DNA of 64,000 nucleotides, from NCBI RefSeq assembly GCF_026914185.1, contig NC_070563.1:868001-932000 (forward strand), given 5' to 3'. The notes under the pieces were generated by a model. That model did not search any database. It was given only the letters and a program-made list of their open reading frames with translations, and was not told the DNA's origin. A program made the translations under genes and the position numbers. Below, piece by piece: positions 11,790 to 23,010 of the stretch. How positions within the stretch are numbered: position 1 is the stretch's first letter; every line of letters begins with the position of its first letter. This DNA is from Puccinia triticina (taxonomy: Eukaryota > Basidiomycota > Pucciniomycetes > Pucciniales > Pucciniaceae).

Positions 11790-12911
11790 CTAGGGTCGAT
11801 ACCCACTGCCCCTGAAGAGGTTGCTCATCATGCCAGGGTTCACCAGCGTGGGGAGGAACGCCTTGATGATGTCGGCGTCAATCTCGGTACCCGTGAGTAA
11901 TCGCTGTCGTTTCAGTTGAGATTTGAGGGCCGAAAAAACCTTCTCAATCGGATTCATATCCGGAGAATAAGGCGGTAAGTACACCAACAACACCTGATTG
12001 TCCATACATATGTCGGCGATCCTACCCCGGTGATGGATCGCCGCGTTGTCCATGATAAGGACACTGTTGCGGCCGGGGAACGGATTCATGACAGGCATCT
12101 AAAACCCAAGAAATTGACAAATGTTTAGCTTGTGCGGATGCGCATAAGGGGACATTCGAATGATATGGCCTACCAGGACGTCCTCCAGGAAATATTCAAT
12201 GTCTATTCGCCGCATGGACCCCTCTTGAGCCATCACACAGAGCATCCCATCAAGGGATACCGCAGGCAACACCGACACGCGCGTGGCATTGTGTTCTCAA
12301 TGAATCCGACTTGTCCGACGTCCGCGGGTAGCCCACGCCTTGTTGCGGGAGTGTGTGCCAAGAGACACACCACACTCATCTGGGAACAAACAGGAATTTC
12401 AGCTGCGTCGGTGGGGAATATGTGAGCATCAGAAAATAACAGACGCACCGATGAAAACAAAGTAGTTTGACGGGTATGGGCCGATAGTGGCCGTAAATAC
12501 CGCCCTTTTGTGAGGACATTGCTTCGGGTGAACCGTCCGGGCTACTTTCTTCGTAAAGTTGAGCCAGTTCCTCAATTCGTCCGATATAGAAGAAAGCGGG
12601 TGCAGTTCCCCGGTCATGGCTGCAAGGTGGGATTGGATCTCATCCAAGTACAGCGTTGGTTCTAAGTCCAGCGCGGCTAATATAAAATCTCTTTCCTCCG
12701 CGGTGAAAGATAGGGGACGGCCGCGGTCGGCGTATAAGGCGGGGTCGCGCACAACATCCCGGGTGGTCCGGTACAGCCGATTCCAACGGCCAAGCAAGTC
12801 TGGAGACACCTTGTGGTCAATGGTGCTGTTGATCTCGTCGAGCATGAGTCCTTGGAGGCTAAGCTTTACCACAATCACTTTGACGTCTCGCGAGTATTTC
12901 ACAAATACCAT
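11790..12911 (-). pseudogene. Tc1/IS630-type DDE transposase with one in-frame TGA
   Basis: Three exons, 12911-12449, 12379-12174 and 12098-11790, sum to 978 nt (325 aa), the normal family size. The N-terminus has a helix-turn-helix region followed by GRPLSFTAEERDF. The catalytic core shows the first Asp at the exon 1/2 junction (FVFID-ECGVS), the second in VLIMDNAAIHH, and YLPPYSPDMNPIEK with the final acidic residue. Cut-and-paste transposition at TA sites is the known family role. One TGA at 12299-12297, in the context SRIH-stop-EHNATR, interrupts exon 2. A single C-to-T change from CGA explains it. No other lesion was seen, so the copy was inactivated recently. Confidence 0.85.
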
Positions 12912-13079
12912 TCTGGTTACTGCATTCAGCGGGTGTAGTTGGAGACTGGTCAGTATCCTTGGTGTTGCGGAAATGATATCTAATGAGTACTGGCCAACGG
13001 AGAACCCACAGGGGGGTTCCGTTGATTCTGTCGGGTAATCAAATGGCGGCTAGGTGTTGCGGCTCCTGTGATGGGAGAG

Positions 13080-13492
13080 GGGACTGTCAGATCTGATAGT
13101 CTGGAGAGGATGCCGATGGGGGAGGGGGAAGAGAAATGGAGCTCACGATTGGCCGGTCAAAAGATTTTGGGTTGATTAGTGAGGCCGATTGATGGACGGC
13201 AGGCGGGCGGGGGCTGCTGGAAAAAAAACTCGGCGGTTGCTGGATAAAAACTCCGGCGGCCGGAATGTGGGTCGGTGGCTTGGGGGGGGGGGGAGGCACA
13301 GCGGCTGACCGGATTCGGGGGGGGGGGGGGCATGGAGAGAGGAGAGAGAGAGAGGAGGGGGACAGAGAGATACAGAAGCTGTATTCTTCTGTTGGCTGAA
13401 GTCAGCTGTGGCTGAAGTCAAGTTGGCGGTCCAAAGTCGGACCGCTGGAAACGCAAGCTTTCTCGATATTGCTGTACACATAAGTAAATATG
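13080..13492 (-). repeat. right terminal inverted repeat of the Tc1-type element
   Basis: Reverse complement of 8192-8607. Runs of G (13280-13292 and 13318-13330) replace the C runs of the left end with slightly different lengths. Confidence 0.9.
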
Positions 13493-14716
13493 TATGATGA
13501 CTGCAAACAACTTTCAAAATCCCATCAGGAGGATAAACACATGTATTGATCCAAATGGAAAAGGTCTCTATCCTTTGGAGTTGAGATGCTCTTCTCCCGG
13601 ACCCCAGCCTCTTTGCTCTTCAAGACAGGTTTCGAATAAGGTGTGCACTTGCTGTTACCTATTTGCTATCTGAAATAGTCCCAAGGCTCATCTCCATTAT
13701 TTAGCGTGTTAAGATTCAGCCCGAAAAAGTCGTCCTGACCATGTCTGATCCGGATAACAAAAGCAATCCAGGGAATCCAGGTCAGTCACAGCTTCGAAGC
13801 AAAAGTTGAGAAACACATTGATTGATAAAAACATGCTTTGACATCGTAATTATTTAGAAATTGTTTCTTATGTTAAGGAAAGGTTGGCCCAGATGGGCTT
13901 TCAATATACACTGTTACATCTATTGGAGCATACAATGTATGGATTTGGGTTCGAGGATGAGGATGAGGAGCCATTGACGGTTGAGAGCGTGGGCGAGAAA
14001 CTCAAAGTGTTGGAGCAACTCGAAACACTCCATCTGCCATCGTTCAAAGACACGGTCATCGGTATTTTAAGCTTACTCAGCGGCTGCCCACCAGATTGCG
14101 GCGAAACTCATGAAAGTCTGAAAGGCAAATTAATCTTAGAAATCTTGGAAAGGGTATTGGATCTCATGGAAATTTTGTGTGAAATAATGGGTGTGGTGAA
14201 GGGCGTGGCAGCCGAGCCACCCCTACCTGTCAATAACGACGACCATCACTTGACTTCATGCAAAAAATTTCGCTGTTCTCGTCTCCAAGAAAGAACTCGG
14301 ACTTTCCTCGGAACAGCCACAAAACTTTCCGGGGAAGCGATGGAAATTGTGAGGGTCTGGTCACGCATAACCATTGAACCAGGAAGCTCGGACGATGAAG
14401 CGAAGATATCTGATCTCACCAAATCAGTAATCCTCTCCAACACATTGATCGTCTTCATCACTTGTTGCAAAAATCGGATTTCGCTCTTCTTCAAGAAAAC
14501 TGGCTAGCGACAGCCAAATCAATCGACCCGGTACTAGGACTTGTAGCTAATATTAACAATTCCAATTGCGCAGACAACAAAAACAACAGAAAAAGTATTG
14601 TTAAAGTTGGACAATCAATAATGGTGCTCCTCAAGCTCATGCGAGTCTTCCTGCACAAGATCTCAAAACCGACGTCAAATAAACTGCCGTTCCAATTTGA
14701 TAGTGCAGCCAATACC

Positions 14717-14908
14717 TGTTGAATTATGCTTATATTCATTATACAGTATGCTTCAAACATAACACTAGCAATCTTGTATATAGTCTATACTAGATTGCCG
14801 TAGGCGTTTCTCTCCTTAGTGAATCAGAATCATCTCTTTCCTCACTCCTGAGTGTCACTAGACTTCACGTCTGTGAACTTCAGTGTTCATCTCCTGTCAC
14901 CCTCAACA
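14717..14908 (+). repeat. 5' LTR
   Basis: 192 bp, TG...CA ends extended to tgttga...tcaaca. Same sequence as 35524-35715 as far as I can compare by eye. Confidence 0.93.
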
Positions 14909-14922
14909 GGTTATGAGGCCCA
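14909..14922 (+). other. primer-binding site of the LTR element
   Basis: The sequence ggttatgaggcc directly follows the 5' LTR. It is complementary to the anticodon stem-loop type sequence (ctcataac) of initiator Met tRNA, the half-tRNA primer known for copia-type elements. The match was judged by eye. Confidence 0.6.
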
Positions 14923-15519
14923 TCACTCAGCCTGCTCGCGACAAAATTTTTTATCATTCACCTTTGATCTCGCTCCCTTCAAAACTGAATCCGAAACTTG
15001 CTTGATAAGTCTTCACTAAGCTCACCAAATCGAATAAAGAAATGCCTCCACGATCAATCCAAAACCCCTCGGCCCTCATCAGTAATGTGCCAGTCCTCGA
15101 TGGGAACTCGGTCGGATTTCCTTCTTGGCGCACTCGACTAGAGGAGCTCTTTGCGATTGTGGGGGTGCACAACATTGTTACCGGCAAACTCCCTCGACCC
15201 GAGACGGATTACAAGGACAAGGAAATTAAGCCACTCACCCAGGGTTCCCAGCGCCTTTACTACGCCGAAGAGTCCGGTTCCGACTGGGACACCCTCTCTG
15301 ACATGTGTTGGGCAACCCTGAAGATGACTCTATCAATCGATCTGGCCATTCGCTACAAGGAAACAAAGCCGGTGAACGTCCTCTTCAAGACTATCTGCGA
15401 TGCGTACAAGAAGAACACCCGAGCTAGACAGATGATGCTCCAAGATGCTTTCTGGTCAGCTCGTCACGACCCGAACAAACCCATTGCCACTTGGATCACC
15501 TGTGACACTCAAATTCTTT

Positions 15520-15564
15520 GGTCCCAAACCAAGAAAAAAAAGTACTCATCTCCGGTTTGGGACC
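15520..15564 (+). repeat. hairpin at the left tip of the KDZ element
   Basis: ggtcccaaacc (15520-15530) and ggtttgggacc (15554-15564) form an 11-bp perfect stem around a 23-nt loop. The same arrangement occurs at the right tip (34753-34797), so each end carries its own foldback in addition to the long inverted repeat. Confidence 0.85.
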
Positions 15565-15579
15565 GTATTCATTGCTGAG

Positions 15580-16905
15580 CTGGGGAGGCTGGCTCACCAG
15601 CACATACCTCATGGCTCATGCAGCTCACCGAATGCAGGCACTGAGTCAGCTCCTCCAGCTCCACCCACCACACACCTTTTCAGCTCTCCCAGCTCTGGCC
15701 CAAGGCAAGATTGCCAGCTCTCCCAGCTCCACCCACCACACACCATCCCAGCTCTTCCAGCTCTGGCCCAAGGCAAGACTGCCAGCCCTGCCAGCTCTGT
15801 GACCAACAACACACCATCACAGCTCTTCCAGCTCTGGCCCAAGGCAAGACTGCCAGCCCTGCCAGCTCTGTGACCCACAACACACCATCCCAGCTCTTCC
15901 AGTTCTGGCCCAAGGCATGACTACCAGCTCTCCCAGCTCTGGCCCCAACCACCATCCCAGCTCTTCCAGCTCTGGCCCAAGGCAAGACTGCCAGCCCTGC
16001 CAGCTCCGTGACCCACCACACACCTTCCCAGCTCTTCCAGCTCTGGCCCAAGGCAAGATTGCCAGCTCTCCCAGCTCCACCCACCACACACCATCCCAGC
16101 TCTTCCAGCTCTGGCCCAAGGCAAGACTGCCAGCCCTGCCAGCTCCGTGACCCACCACACACTTTCCCAGCTCTTCCAGCTCTGGCCCAAGGCAAGATTG
16201 CCAGCTCTCCCAGCTCCACCCACCACACACCATCCCAGCTCTTCCAGCTCTGCCCCAACGCAAAACTGCCAGTCCTCCCAGCTCCACCCACCACACAATC
16301 CAGGCTCTTCCAGCTCTGGACAGAGGCCTGACTTCCAGTCCTCCCAGCTCCACCCACCACACACCATCCCAGCTCTGGCCCAAAGCAAGATTGCCAGCTC
16401 TCCCAGCTCCACCCACCACACACCATCCCAGCTCTGGCCCAAGGCAAGATTGCCAGCTCTCCCAGCTCAGGCTTCCAAGACTGCCAGCCCTCCCAGACCC
16501 ACCCACCACACACCATCCCAGCTCTTCCAGCTCTGGCCCAAGGCAACATTGCCAGCTCTTCCAGCTCCGGCCGTCACACACCATCCCAGCTCTTCCAGCT
16601 CTGGCCCAAGGCAAGACTGCCAGCCCTGCCAGCTCCACCCACCACACACCTTCCCAGCTCTTCCAGCTCTGGCCCAAGGCAAGATTTCCAGCTCTCCCAG
16701 CTCCAGATGCCAAGACTGCCAGCCCTCCCAGCTCCACCCACCACACACCATCCCAGCTCATCCAGCTCTGGCCCCAGGCAAGACTACCAGCCCTCCCAGC
16801 TCCACCCACCACACAACATCCCAGCTCTTCCAGCTCTGGCCCAAGGAAAGACTGCCAGCCCTGCCAGCTCCACCCACCACCCACCTTCCCTGTGAGCCTG
16901 AGTCT
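15580..16905 (+). repeat. left subterminal minisatellite of the KDZ element
   Basis: About 25 imperfect units, 45-60 bp each, built from cagctctggcccaaggcaag, actgccagccctgccagctc and cacccaccacacacc. The same units occur in reverse orientation at 33680-34735, so the array forms part of the terminal inverted repeat. Because units are often multiples of three long, several long frames stay open, but their Pro/Ser/Gln repeats are artefacts. Confidence 0.93.
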
Positions 16906-17735
16906 CTAAAGTGACACAAAGAAAAGGTGGGCACTGTTTGTATTTCTTGGGATAAAGAACTACAAACAAAAAGAGGAAAGAAGAGAGAGAAGAAAATAGA
17001 GAAAGAGAGAGATATGATCTGGAGGTGGTCTATCTACTCTTTATAAGAGGATCCTCAAAGTCAACTTGAACAACCTGGAAAAGTTGTAAGGAAAGCTGTG
17101 CCAGACCAAGAAGGGCTACAGCCTCTGTGCGCACCAGTGAGACTGTGGGGGGACACTGAACAGTAAACTACTCAGCTCTGATTTTTAGACAAAGTCTAGG
17201 TTTAACAGAGGAACATTTGATCTTGAGAGAGTTGGGTAAAATGTGAAGAAAGAGAAACAGTCAAGAGACAACAGAGTTTTACTCTGAGATAATCAAGGTT
17301 CAAAGAAAGGTATACTCACTGTCAATATCCTAGGTGCCTGTGACAGTACGTGTATCCTTTTGGGGTGATCCTGGGTTATCTGGGGGTGTGGTTCTGGTGT
17401 GCTGAAGTCTGTAGATCCTTCTCAGGCAAGGGGGATCCTGACTTCGAAAATTTTCAGAGTTTGCTTACATAATTACATATGTACAAGTGGTTGGCGCGCC
17501 TGGTAGCGCTGCCACGTCACAACTGTGCATGCACACCATAACTCAAGAACTCAGGGAAGGAGTAGAGTTACAAGGAATTGGTGAGTTGTAACTAGGGTTA
17601 AAATTGCATGAGGAAACAGAATAAATATGCAGTCAAAATAAGTGTAACTCTTGAGATTAAAAATATATGAAGTAATTTATATGTAAGAGTGTAGAAAAGG
17701 CAGACTTTATGGCAGCTACACTGACTCTAAGGCTG
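16906..17735. other. noncoding interior of the KDZ element
   Basis: Purine-rich (gagagaga near 16985) then mixed sequence. No ORF with family features and no repeat of note. Confidence 0.5.
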
Positions 17736-17935
17736 ACATTCCCAGCTCTTCCAGCTCTGGCCCAAGGCAAGATTTCCATCTCCCCAAGCTGGGGCCGCCA
17801 CACACCATCCCAGCTCTTCCAGCTCTGGCCCAAGGCAAGACTACCTGCTCTCCCAGCTCTGGCAGCCACACACCATCCCAACTCTTCCAGCTCACAACCA
17901 GCTCATCCAGCTCCTCCTGCCACATAAATACCCAG
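17736..17935 (+). repeat. second small block of the terminal minisatellite
   Basis: Four units of the same cagctctggcccaaggcaag type as the left end, about 830 bp further in and in the same orientation. It looks like a displaced fragment of the terminal array. Confidence 0.85.
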
Positions 17936-18614
17936 CTCTTAGGCCCCCCCCCTTCCACACCAATATCTCAATATGCACTTCTGCCACCTATCCAGCTAAT
18001 AGAGCTCCTTCTGACACACATATACAAAGCCCATACCCCATGCGCCTAGCTCTTGTAGCTCCTCTGGCCACATAAATATCCAACTCTTCCAGCCCTTTTT
18101 CCACATATATAACCAGCTCTTACACCCATAAAGGGTAGTGGCATTACAGATAACAGTAATGTAATGTTAATTTAAGTGTTTTACACTGTAATAGTTACAG
18201 TTAATATTAACAGTGGTGTGCCACATTATTGCACCCCTGCTTTCATCATTTTTTTCTACTCTTTATGTTATTGGGGAAAGCCTTGCACCAGATAAAAAGC
18301 TGATTTTAGCGCCAAAGAAGCCTGTGCAGGCTTCTTACCACTTTATCCAAGCAATAAAGTAGCATAACAGCTTCAAAAAAAACCTGGTATGCTAACCATA
18401 TGCCTATCAAATGTCAGTTAGTAGTAACATAACATCATTTGGAGTGTATGTTATGTATTTTTGAACTAAATGCATGAAATTTATGCATATGAGTGTGATC
18501 CCTATACATTTTGGATTTAGTGGAGATCTGTTTGGAAAACTCAATCTGATGCAGATGTTGGGTTAAACTTGCCTTAATTGGAAGTAACGCTCTGTTTGGA
18601 CCCCATTTTAAACT
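17936..18614. other. noncoding interior of the KDZ element
   Basis: Starts with decayed agctctt-type units (to about 18130) and then becomes AT-rich. No gene seen. Confidence 0.5.
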
Positions 18615-19000
18615 TCCTAAATGGCAATGCTGAAAAAAAGTGGTCTTTTAGCACAGCGCAGCTGGAACTGCTGCGCAGTCAGCTTAAAAAGCAGTAGCAC
18701 AGCCCCATTCCTGCTGTGCTACCAGGCCCTGCTTTTTACCCACAGAGCAGTAGCTCAGTGGGCAGCGCAGCTCCTTTCAGCACTGGGCAGCAGCCACCAA
18801 ACAGCTGCACTGTGCTTTTTTGGCTGGCAGCTGGGCTATACTGCCAGCTCAAAAAGCTGTAGCGCAGCAATGGTTTGGCTGAGCTACCGGATCCCTGCTT
18901 CTTGCCAGACCCAAAAAGCTGTTGCGCAGCGGCGGCTACTGTCAGTGCCGGAAAACAGCTGAGCTTCACGCTGCGCTGCGCTTTTTGAAGCGCAGGGCTT
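18615..19000. repeat. degenerate minisatellite with core aaaaagc(a/t)gtagcgcagc
   Basis: Five or six units of about 60-65 bp, each with an aaaaagcngtagc box followed by gctgngctacc, which is partly self-complementary. Open frames across it are rich in Ala/Ser/Cys and have no family features. Confidence 0.7.
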
Positions 19001-19253
19001 TCACCCTTGTAAAGGGGTTAATTTCTCACACTGAAGCCCTGGGGGGGTCCGGAACATGAACCCAAGATGGGGGGCAAACTTTGAGTCACACTGAAAGTCG
19101 GTGCTCAAACCACAAAGAAAAACCAAGCAACTCAACCCAAAAACCACCTAGGCTCACCCAAATTCACCTGAACCAAACAGCAAATCACCTCACCAATCAA
19201 CTCAAAACCTCTCACCAAATCCAATTCATCTCACCATTATTTCAAATACAACC

Positions 19254-21046
19254 ATGCCTCAAACCCGATCAAGTTGCCAAACTCAATCCCCAAATGGTGA
19301 ATTGAGAGGTGGAAATGGAAGTGACATCAGACAGGGCGTAGATCGCAGTTGCGGAAGTGGTGGCAGTCGCGGTCCTGGCGGTGGTCGTGGTGGTCGTGGC
19401 GGCAGTCGTGGCGGTACTGGCGGCAGTCGCGGCGGTGGTGGCGGCGGTCGTGGTGGTTGTGGCGGTCGTGGCGGCGTTTTTGGAAGTCGCGGTGGTCGTG
19501 GCGGTGGGGGAGCTGGTGGCAGTGGTCATGCTGGAGTGGGTGGTGGTCCGGTCAGAAGCAATTCATCAGATGAAGAGGAGGGGGAAGATTACAATCGGAC
19601 CGATTTAACACTAGAAAACTTTGAGAGCCAACTACCTTCGTGGACTGAGAACCAACTCCGGCAGGTGATGGCAAATCAAACTAGACCCTCCAACAAAATA
19701 TCGACTCAAATTCAAGAAGTACTCCTATTCCACAAAAAGAACTACATCAAGACCAAATTGATGCTTGCTTTGATTGGGAACATTACAGAGAAGATGGTCA
19801 ATTCTTTCTTGTAAGTTTGCTTGCATTAACCTCCAACTTTCCGAAGATACTGATCAAACATCTACTCAGAGGAGAAGATCAGCCCCCAAGACAAAAAAGC
19901 AATTGGAATCGATATGTTGCTTTCAGCAGAGAAAGTTTGATCACACCAGGTGGGGGCATGTAATTACAATTTGGTTTTATGTAACAGCTTGTTGATAAAT
20001 CTTGATTTTAGTTCCTCCAAGGGGGACCTCGTTGGGATGGGATGAAAGGAATGTCCATCTTGGCCATGCGTGGGCTGCTCTCTCAATTGATGAGAAAAAA
20101 GTATTTGATGCAAGAATATTTCATTACTTTTCAAAACTTCCGACTTCTCTGGAGGAGAATGAAGACAAAAATGATGATGATGAACAGGACAACCCCGAAG
20201 ATGGAGAGGATGTTCAACCCAAGAAGGGTCTTAACCCGGATGAAGAAGCCCTCTATGGACCCCTTTATCTAAAATTAGTGAATCACGAGAAGATCGAGTT
20301 CTTAATTGGCGAATCTCAGTCTCCTAGACCCAAATCTGGAATTTCGAAAAGAGCTTTAAACCACATCCTCCGAATCAATTCTGAGGTGAGTATTTTTCAT
20401 TTACTTTACCATATTGCTTCAAGAACTAATATTGGTTTTTATTATAGCTTTTCACGGTGTCAAATATCTACAACTTGACATTCTACTTGCTGTCAGCCAC
20501 TTGTTCCCCTGGACCTGGAAGCTTTTGTGAAGAGCTAACCAATGATTCAGCCTGGTTAAAAGTTGCAAACAAAAAGTGGTTGGCAAAGGAAAACTTTGAA
20601 GCCTATAGTCAAGGAAGAGACATTCAAGCTTTCCTTGAAAACGACAGCAGCTCTTCCCACCCCCTGCAAAGACCCCTGCAGCTAAAAGACCCAAACATTC
20701 CGACGAAGTTAGAACCCAGCTGCGCGGAGAACTTAATAAATTACTTGGTGAGCCATCCAAACCGATCCCAAACTGGATCGATATCATATGCTAATGCTTC
20801 ATTTTTCTCCTAGCTGATGCCCTTGGGTGTGATAAGGCGACTTTCCCCAAGATGAAAGATCCTATAGCTCTTGTGGCAAAGGATTACCCCACTGTGAGGA
20901 TTGTACGCTCTGAAAATTCGACCCTTGGGGTGGAAGCTTTAGCAATTGGTTTAGAAGCTATGATTAGTAAATATAGAGAAATGTGGCTAAAAGATATTCA
21001 AACTGGTGCCTTTACCATTGTTGCAAACAGCACCGAAGAATTGTAG
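19254..21046 (+). pseudogene. RGG-rich protein with HMG-like segment, KDZ accessory gene; one frameshift
   Basis: Exons 19254-19810, 19870-19949, 20012-20385, 20448-20747 and 20814-21046. Residues about 20-95 are a dense Arg-Gly-Gly tract, a nucleic-acid-binding composition. An acidic linker (SSDEEEGEDY) follows. The next block, NWNRYVAFSRESL...PPRGTSLGWDERN...AWAALSIDEKKVFD, resembles an HMG box in layout, though I would not call it certain. Exon 4 is 300 nt where splice phases require 301. The frame changes in a C-rich run at about 20653-20660, so one base has been lost; after it the frame reads PPPAKTPAAKRPKHSDE. Proposed role: DNA- or RNA-binding partner of the transposase, inferred from position and composition only. 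Confidence 0.68.
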
Positions 21047-21241
21047 TTGTGTTTGTTTTTTTCTGACTTGCAGTTTCCCATTACACCAAAATGCCAGTAT
21101 TATTTTTAATAATACGCACAAGTCTTTAGCTAAATTTTGAACATGCTTTGGTTGATTGGTAGTTTAATTGAATATTAAGAGGAAAATGTGCAGCACAACC
21201 AACAAAAACAATAAATTCCGTAAAGAAAAATCAATGATGAA

Positions 21242-23010
21242 CTATTTGGCAATTTTAACCTTCTTTGCACCACGTTTTGAATTGGCAGTCACTTGAGCTT
21301 TGAGGAGACCTGTAACTTTTGCAGAATCATATTCTGGATAAACCGGAAGCCAAAATCTACAGTCGCTAAATTTCTATACATTTAAAGGATAAAAATATTC
21401 AGTTTTATGTGAGAACAGGGTGGGCCTATCAATTTTCTGCGTACCTCATTCCCTTTTTGGTAGGCTGAAAATCAAGCAATTGATGAAAAGGAGGAAGCTC
21501 TGCTCCACATGGCCACTGAATATCGCCTGGGATGGTTGGTAGCTTTGGAAAAGTAGAATTGGGCCACCCCATGGAAGAGAATACGAAAGGGTCCATGGAA
21601 CGAATAACCGTGCAAACCTGGATAAGCTAGGCCTAGTGAAGGGAGAAGAAACTGTCCCCCAAGATGATTTCCAAAGAAAAAGACGCTGTCCATCAACAAG
21701 GCGTTTTTTTTGTCTCGGTGGGTGTTGGGGAGCGTATTGACTGATACTGTGCGTGCTTTGGTGATTAAATGTCAGAAATGATGTATTATAAAATCCTACA
21801 ATTGGAGAAAAGCATACCTGCAATTATCACATTGTCCTCCAGCCCATTGACTTCTTTCACCGAACTAGAAGCACTTTTTTCTAAGTAATCAACGGCTTGC
21901 TCAGCAATTAATGAAGCTTCAGGAAGGAATGCCTTGTTTATCCAGTAAGACAATCTATGATAAAATACCATATCGTGTCGAAGTTCAACAAGCCCGCATG
22001 CCCGTGGACCGGTTTCAGTACGAAGAGGTTCCGGAAGATTGGGTTCAGGTTCGGATTTCCAATGGTCCCCGTGGCCCTGTAGCTCTTCTTTCTTGATATC
22101 ATGGGTGGAACATTTGATGGTTTTGTCCGCAGCACCTGCAGAGAGAGGCTAAATTGGAAGCTCTTAGTCCAGTCTCACTTTGGAGAGTTAAGATCATGAA
22201 CTTACACTTCCCAAGCCATATCCATAAGCTTGATAGGAGACTGTTGATTTTTTGGCCCCCTCGCCTGCACGTACCTCCCCCTTGGTATCCAAAGAAAGAG
22301 GCAAAGTAGAAACTGGGAACTGATTAGACATATGACTGGACCGTATTACACTGTCTTCATTGCTTTGAAGCACGTTGTCTACCACAAATCGATCCAATTG
22401 CTCCCTGGCCCTAACCTGAGAAACCAACATGGTCAGCCCACGTATAATTCAAACATGTAAGTTGGGCAGCATGGATTATACTAACATCACGAGGGACATG
22501 CAAGCTCTTTGTTGATTGTGGCTTTGGAGGGAGGCCTACCCCAATACATATTCCCCCCTCATCAATAAGAATGACCATTACGTCACCAGGTAGGACCTCA
22601 CACTTATCCTCAGAGGAAATCGAGTGCTTGATTACATCAATGTAGGTGGGATATCGGAGACAGAACGGCTTTTTTACAGTTGGATTGGCTTGTTGATTTT
22701 TGTGGTAAACTTGCATCCGATGTTCAACCAATTTTGCAGCACCGACCAACTGACTTTGTAAGGTCGTTTTGGGTGGAAAATCTTCATCATATGTCTTTCG
22801 GATCATCCTGACAATCTTCTGGATAGAATCGGACCTCCCGAACTCTTGCATCAAGAAAACAGCATGTAAGTAGAAATCAACTACTTTCCTGGTGGCTCAC
22901 ATATGTTGAGAGTGGAGAAATCCAATTGCTTGGGAATTCAACGAGTCCGTATTCAGGTAATCCGATCCCCGCTTCAGATCTTCAATTTTGAAGACCTCGC
23001 CTTCATCCAT
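21242..23010 (-). pseudogene. TET/JBP-type 2OG-Fe(II) dioxygenase; two in-frame TGA codons
   Basis: Exons 23010-22486, 22415-22206, 22148 (or 22135)-21818, 21740-21445 and 21373-21242, all phase-consistent. The catalytic half shows the double-stranded beta-helix signature: metal ligands in NTHRDKKN (HxD) and LFHGVAQF (distal His), the GNHLGGQFLLPSLG strand, and a 2OG-binding Arg candidate in RYSVAMWSR. The C-terminus is FWLPVYPEYDSAK...KKVKIAK. Enzymes of this family oxidise 5-methylcytosine or thymine in DNA. TGA codons sit at 22899-22897 (SQHM-stop-ATRK) and 21474-21472 (SSIA-stop-FSAY). Both are one C-to-T step from CGA, and the frame continues through both. Upstream exons beyond 23010 are unresolved; a 106-bp triplication lies there. 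Confidence 0.78.

Larger units (their letters stand above)
8192..13492. mobile_element. Tc1/mariner-IS630-type DNA transposon with long inverted repeats (5.3 kb)
   Basis: Bounded by inverted repeats of about 415 bp (8192-8607 and 13080-13492) that are nearly identical except for length changes in C/G runs. The proposed ends start catat and are flanked by TA on both sides (8190-8191 and 13493-13494), the usual Tc1/mariner target duplication; the outer 15 bp match less well, so the exact ends carry some doubt. The element holds two convergent genes: an unrecognised protein on plus (8774-11036) and a DDE transposase on minus (11790-12911). Both carry disabling changes, so this copy is probably non-autonomous. 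It sits between family copies 1 and 2 of the duplicated locus. Confidence 0.8.

Noticed and set aside
15680..16914. Long Pro/Ser or Gly/Trp-rich frames on both strands (also 33592-34815)
   Set aside because: All are frames through the terminal minisatellite of the KDZ element.
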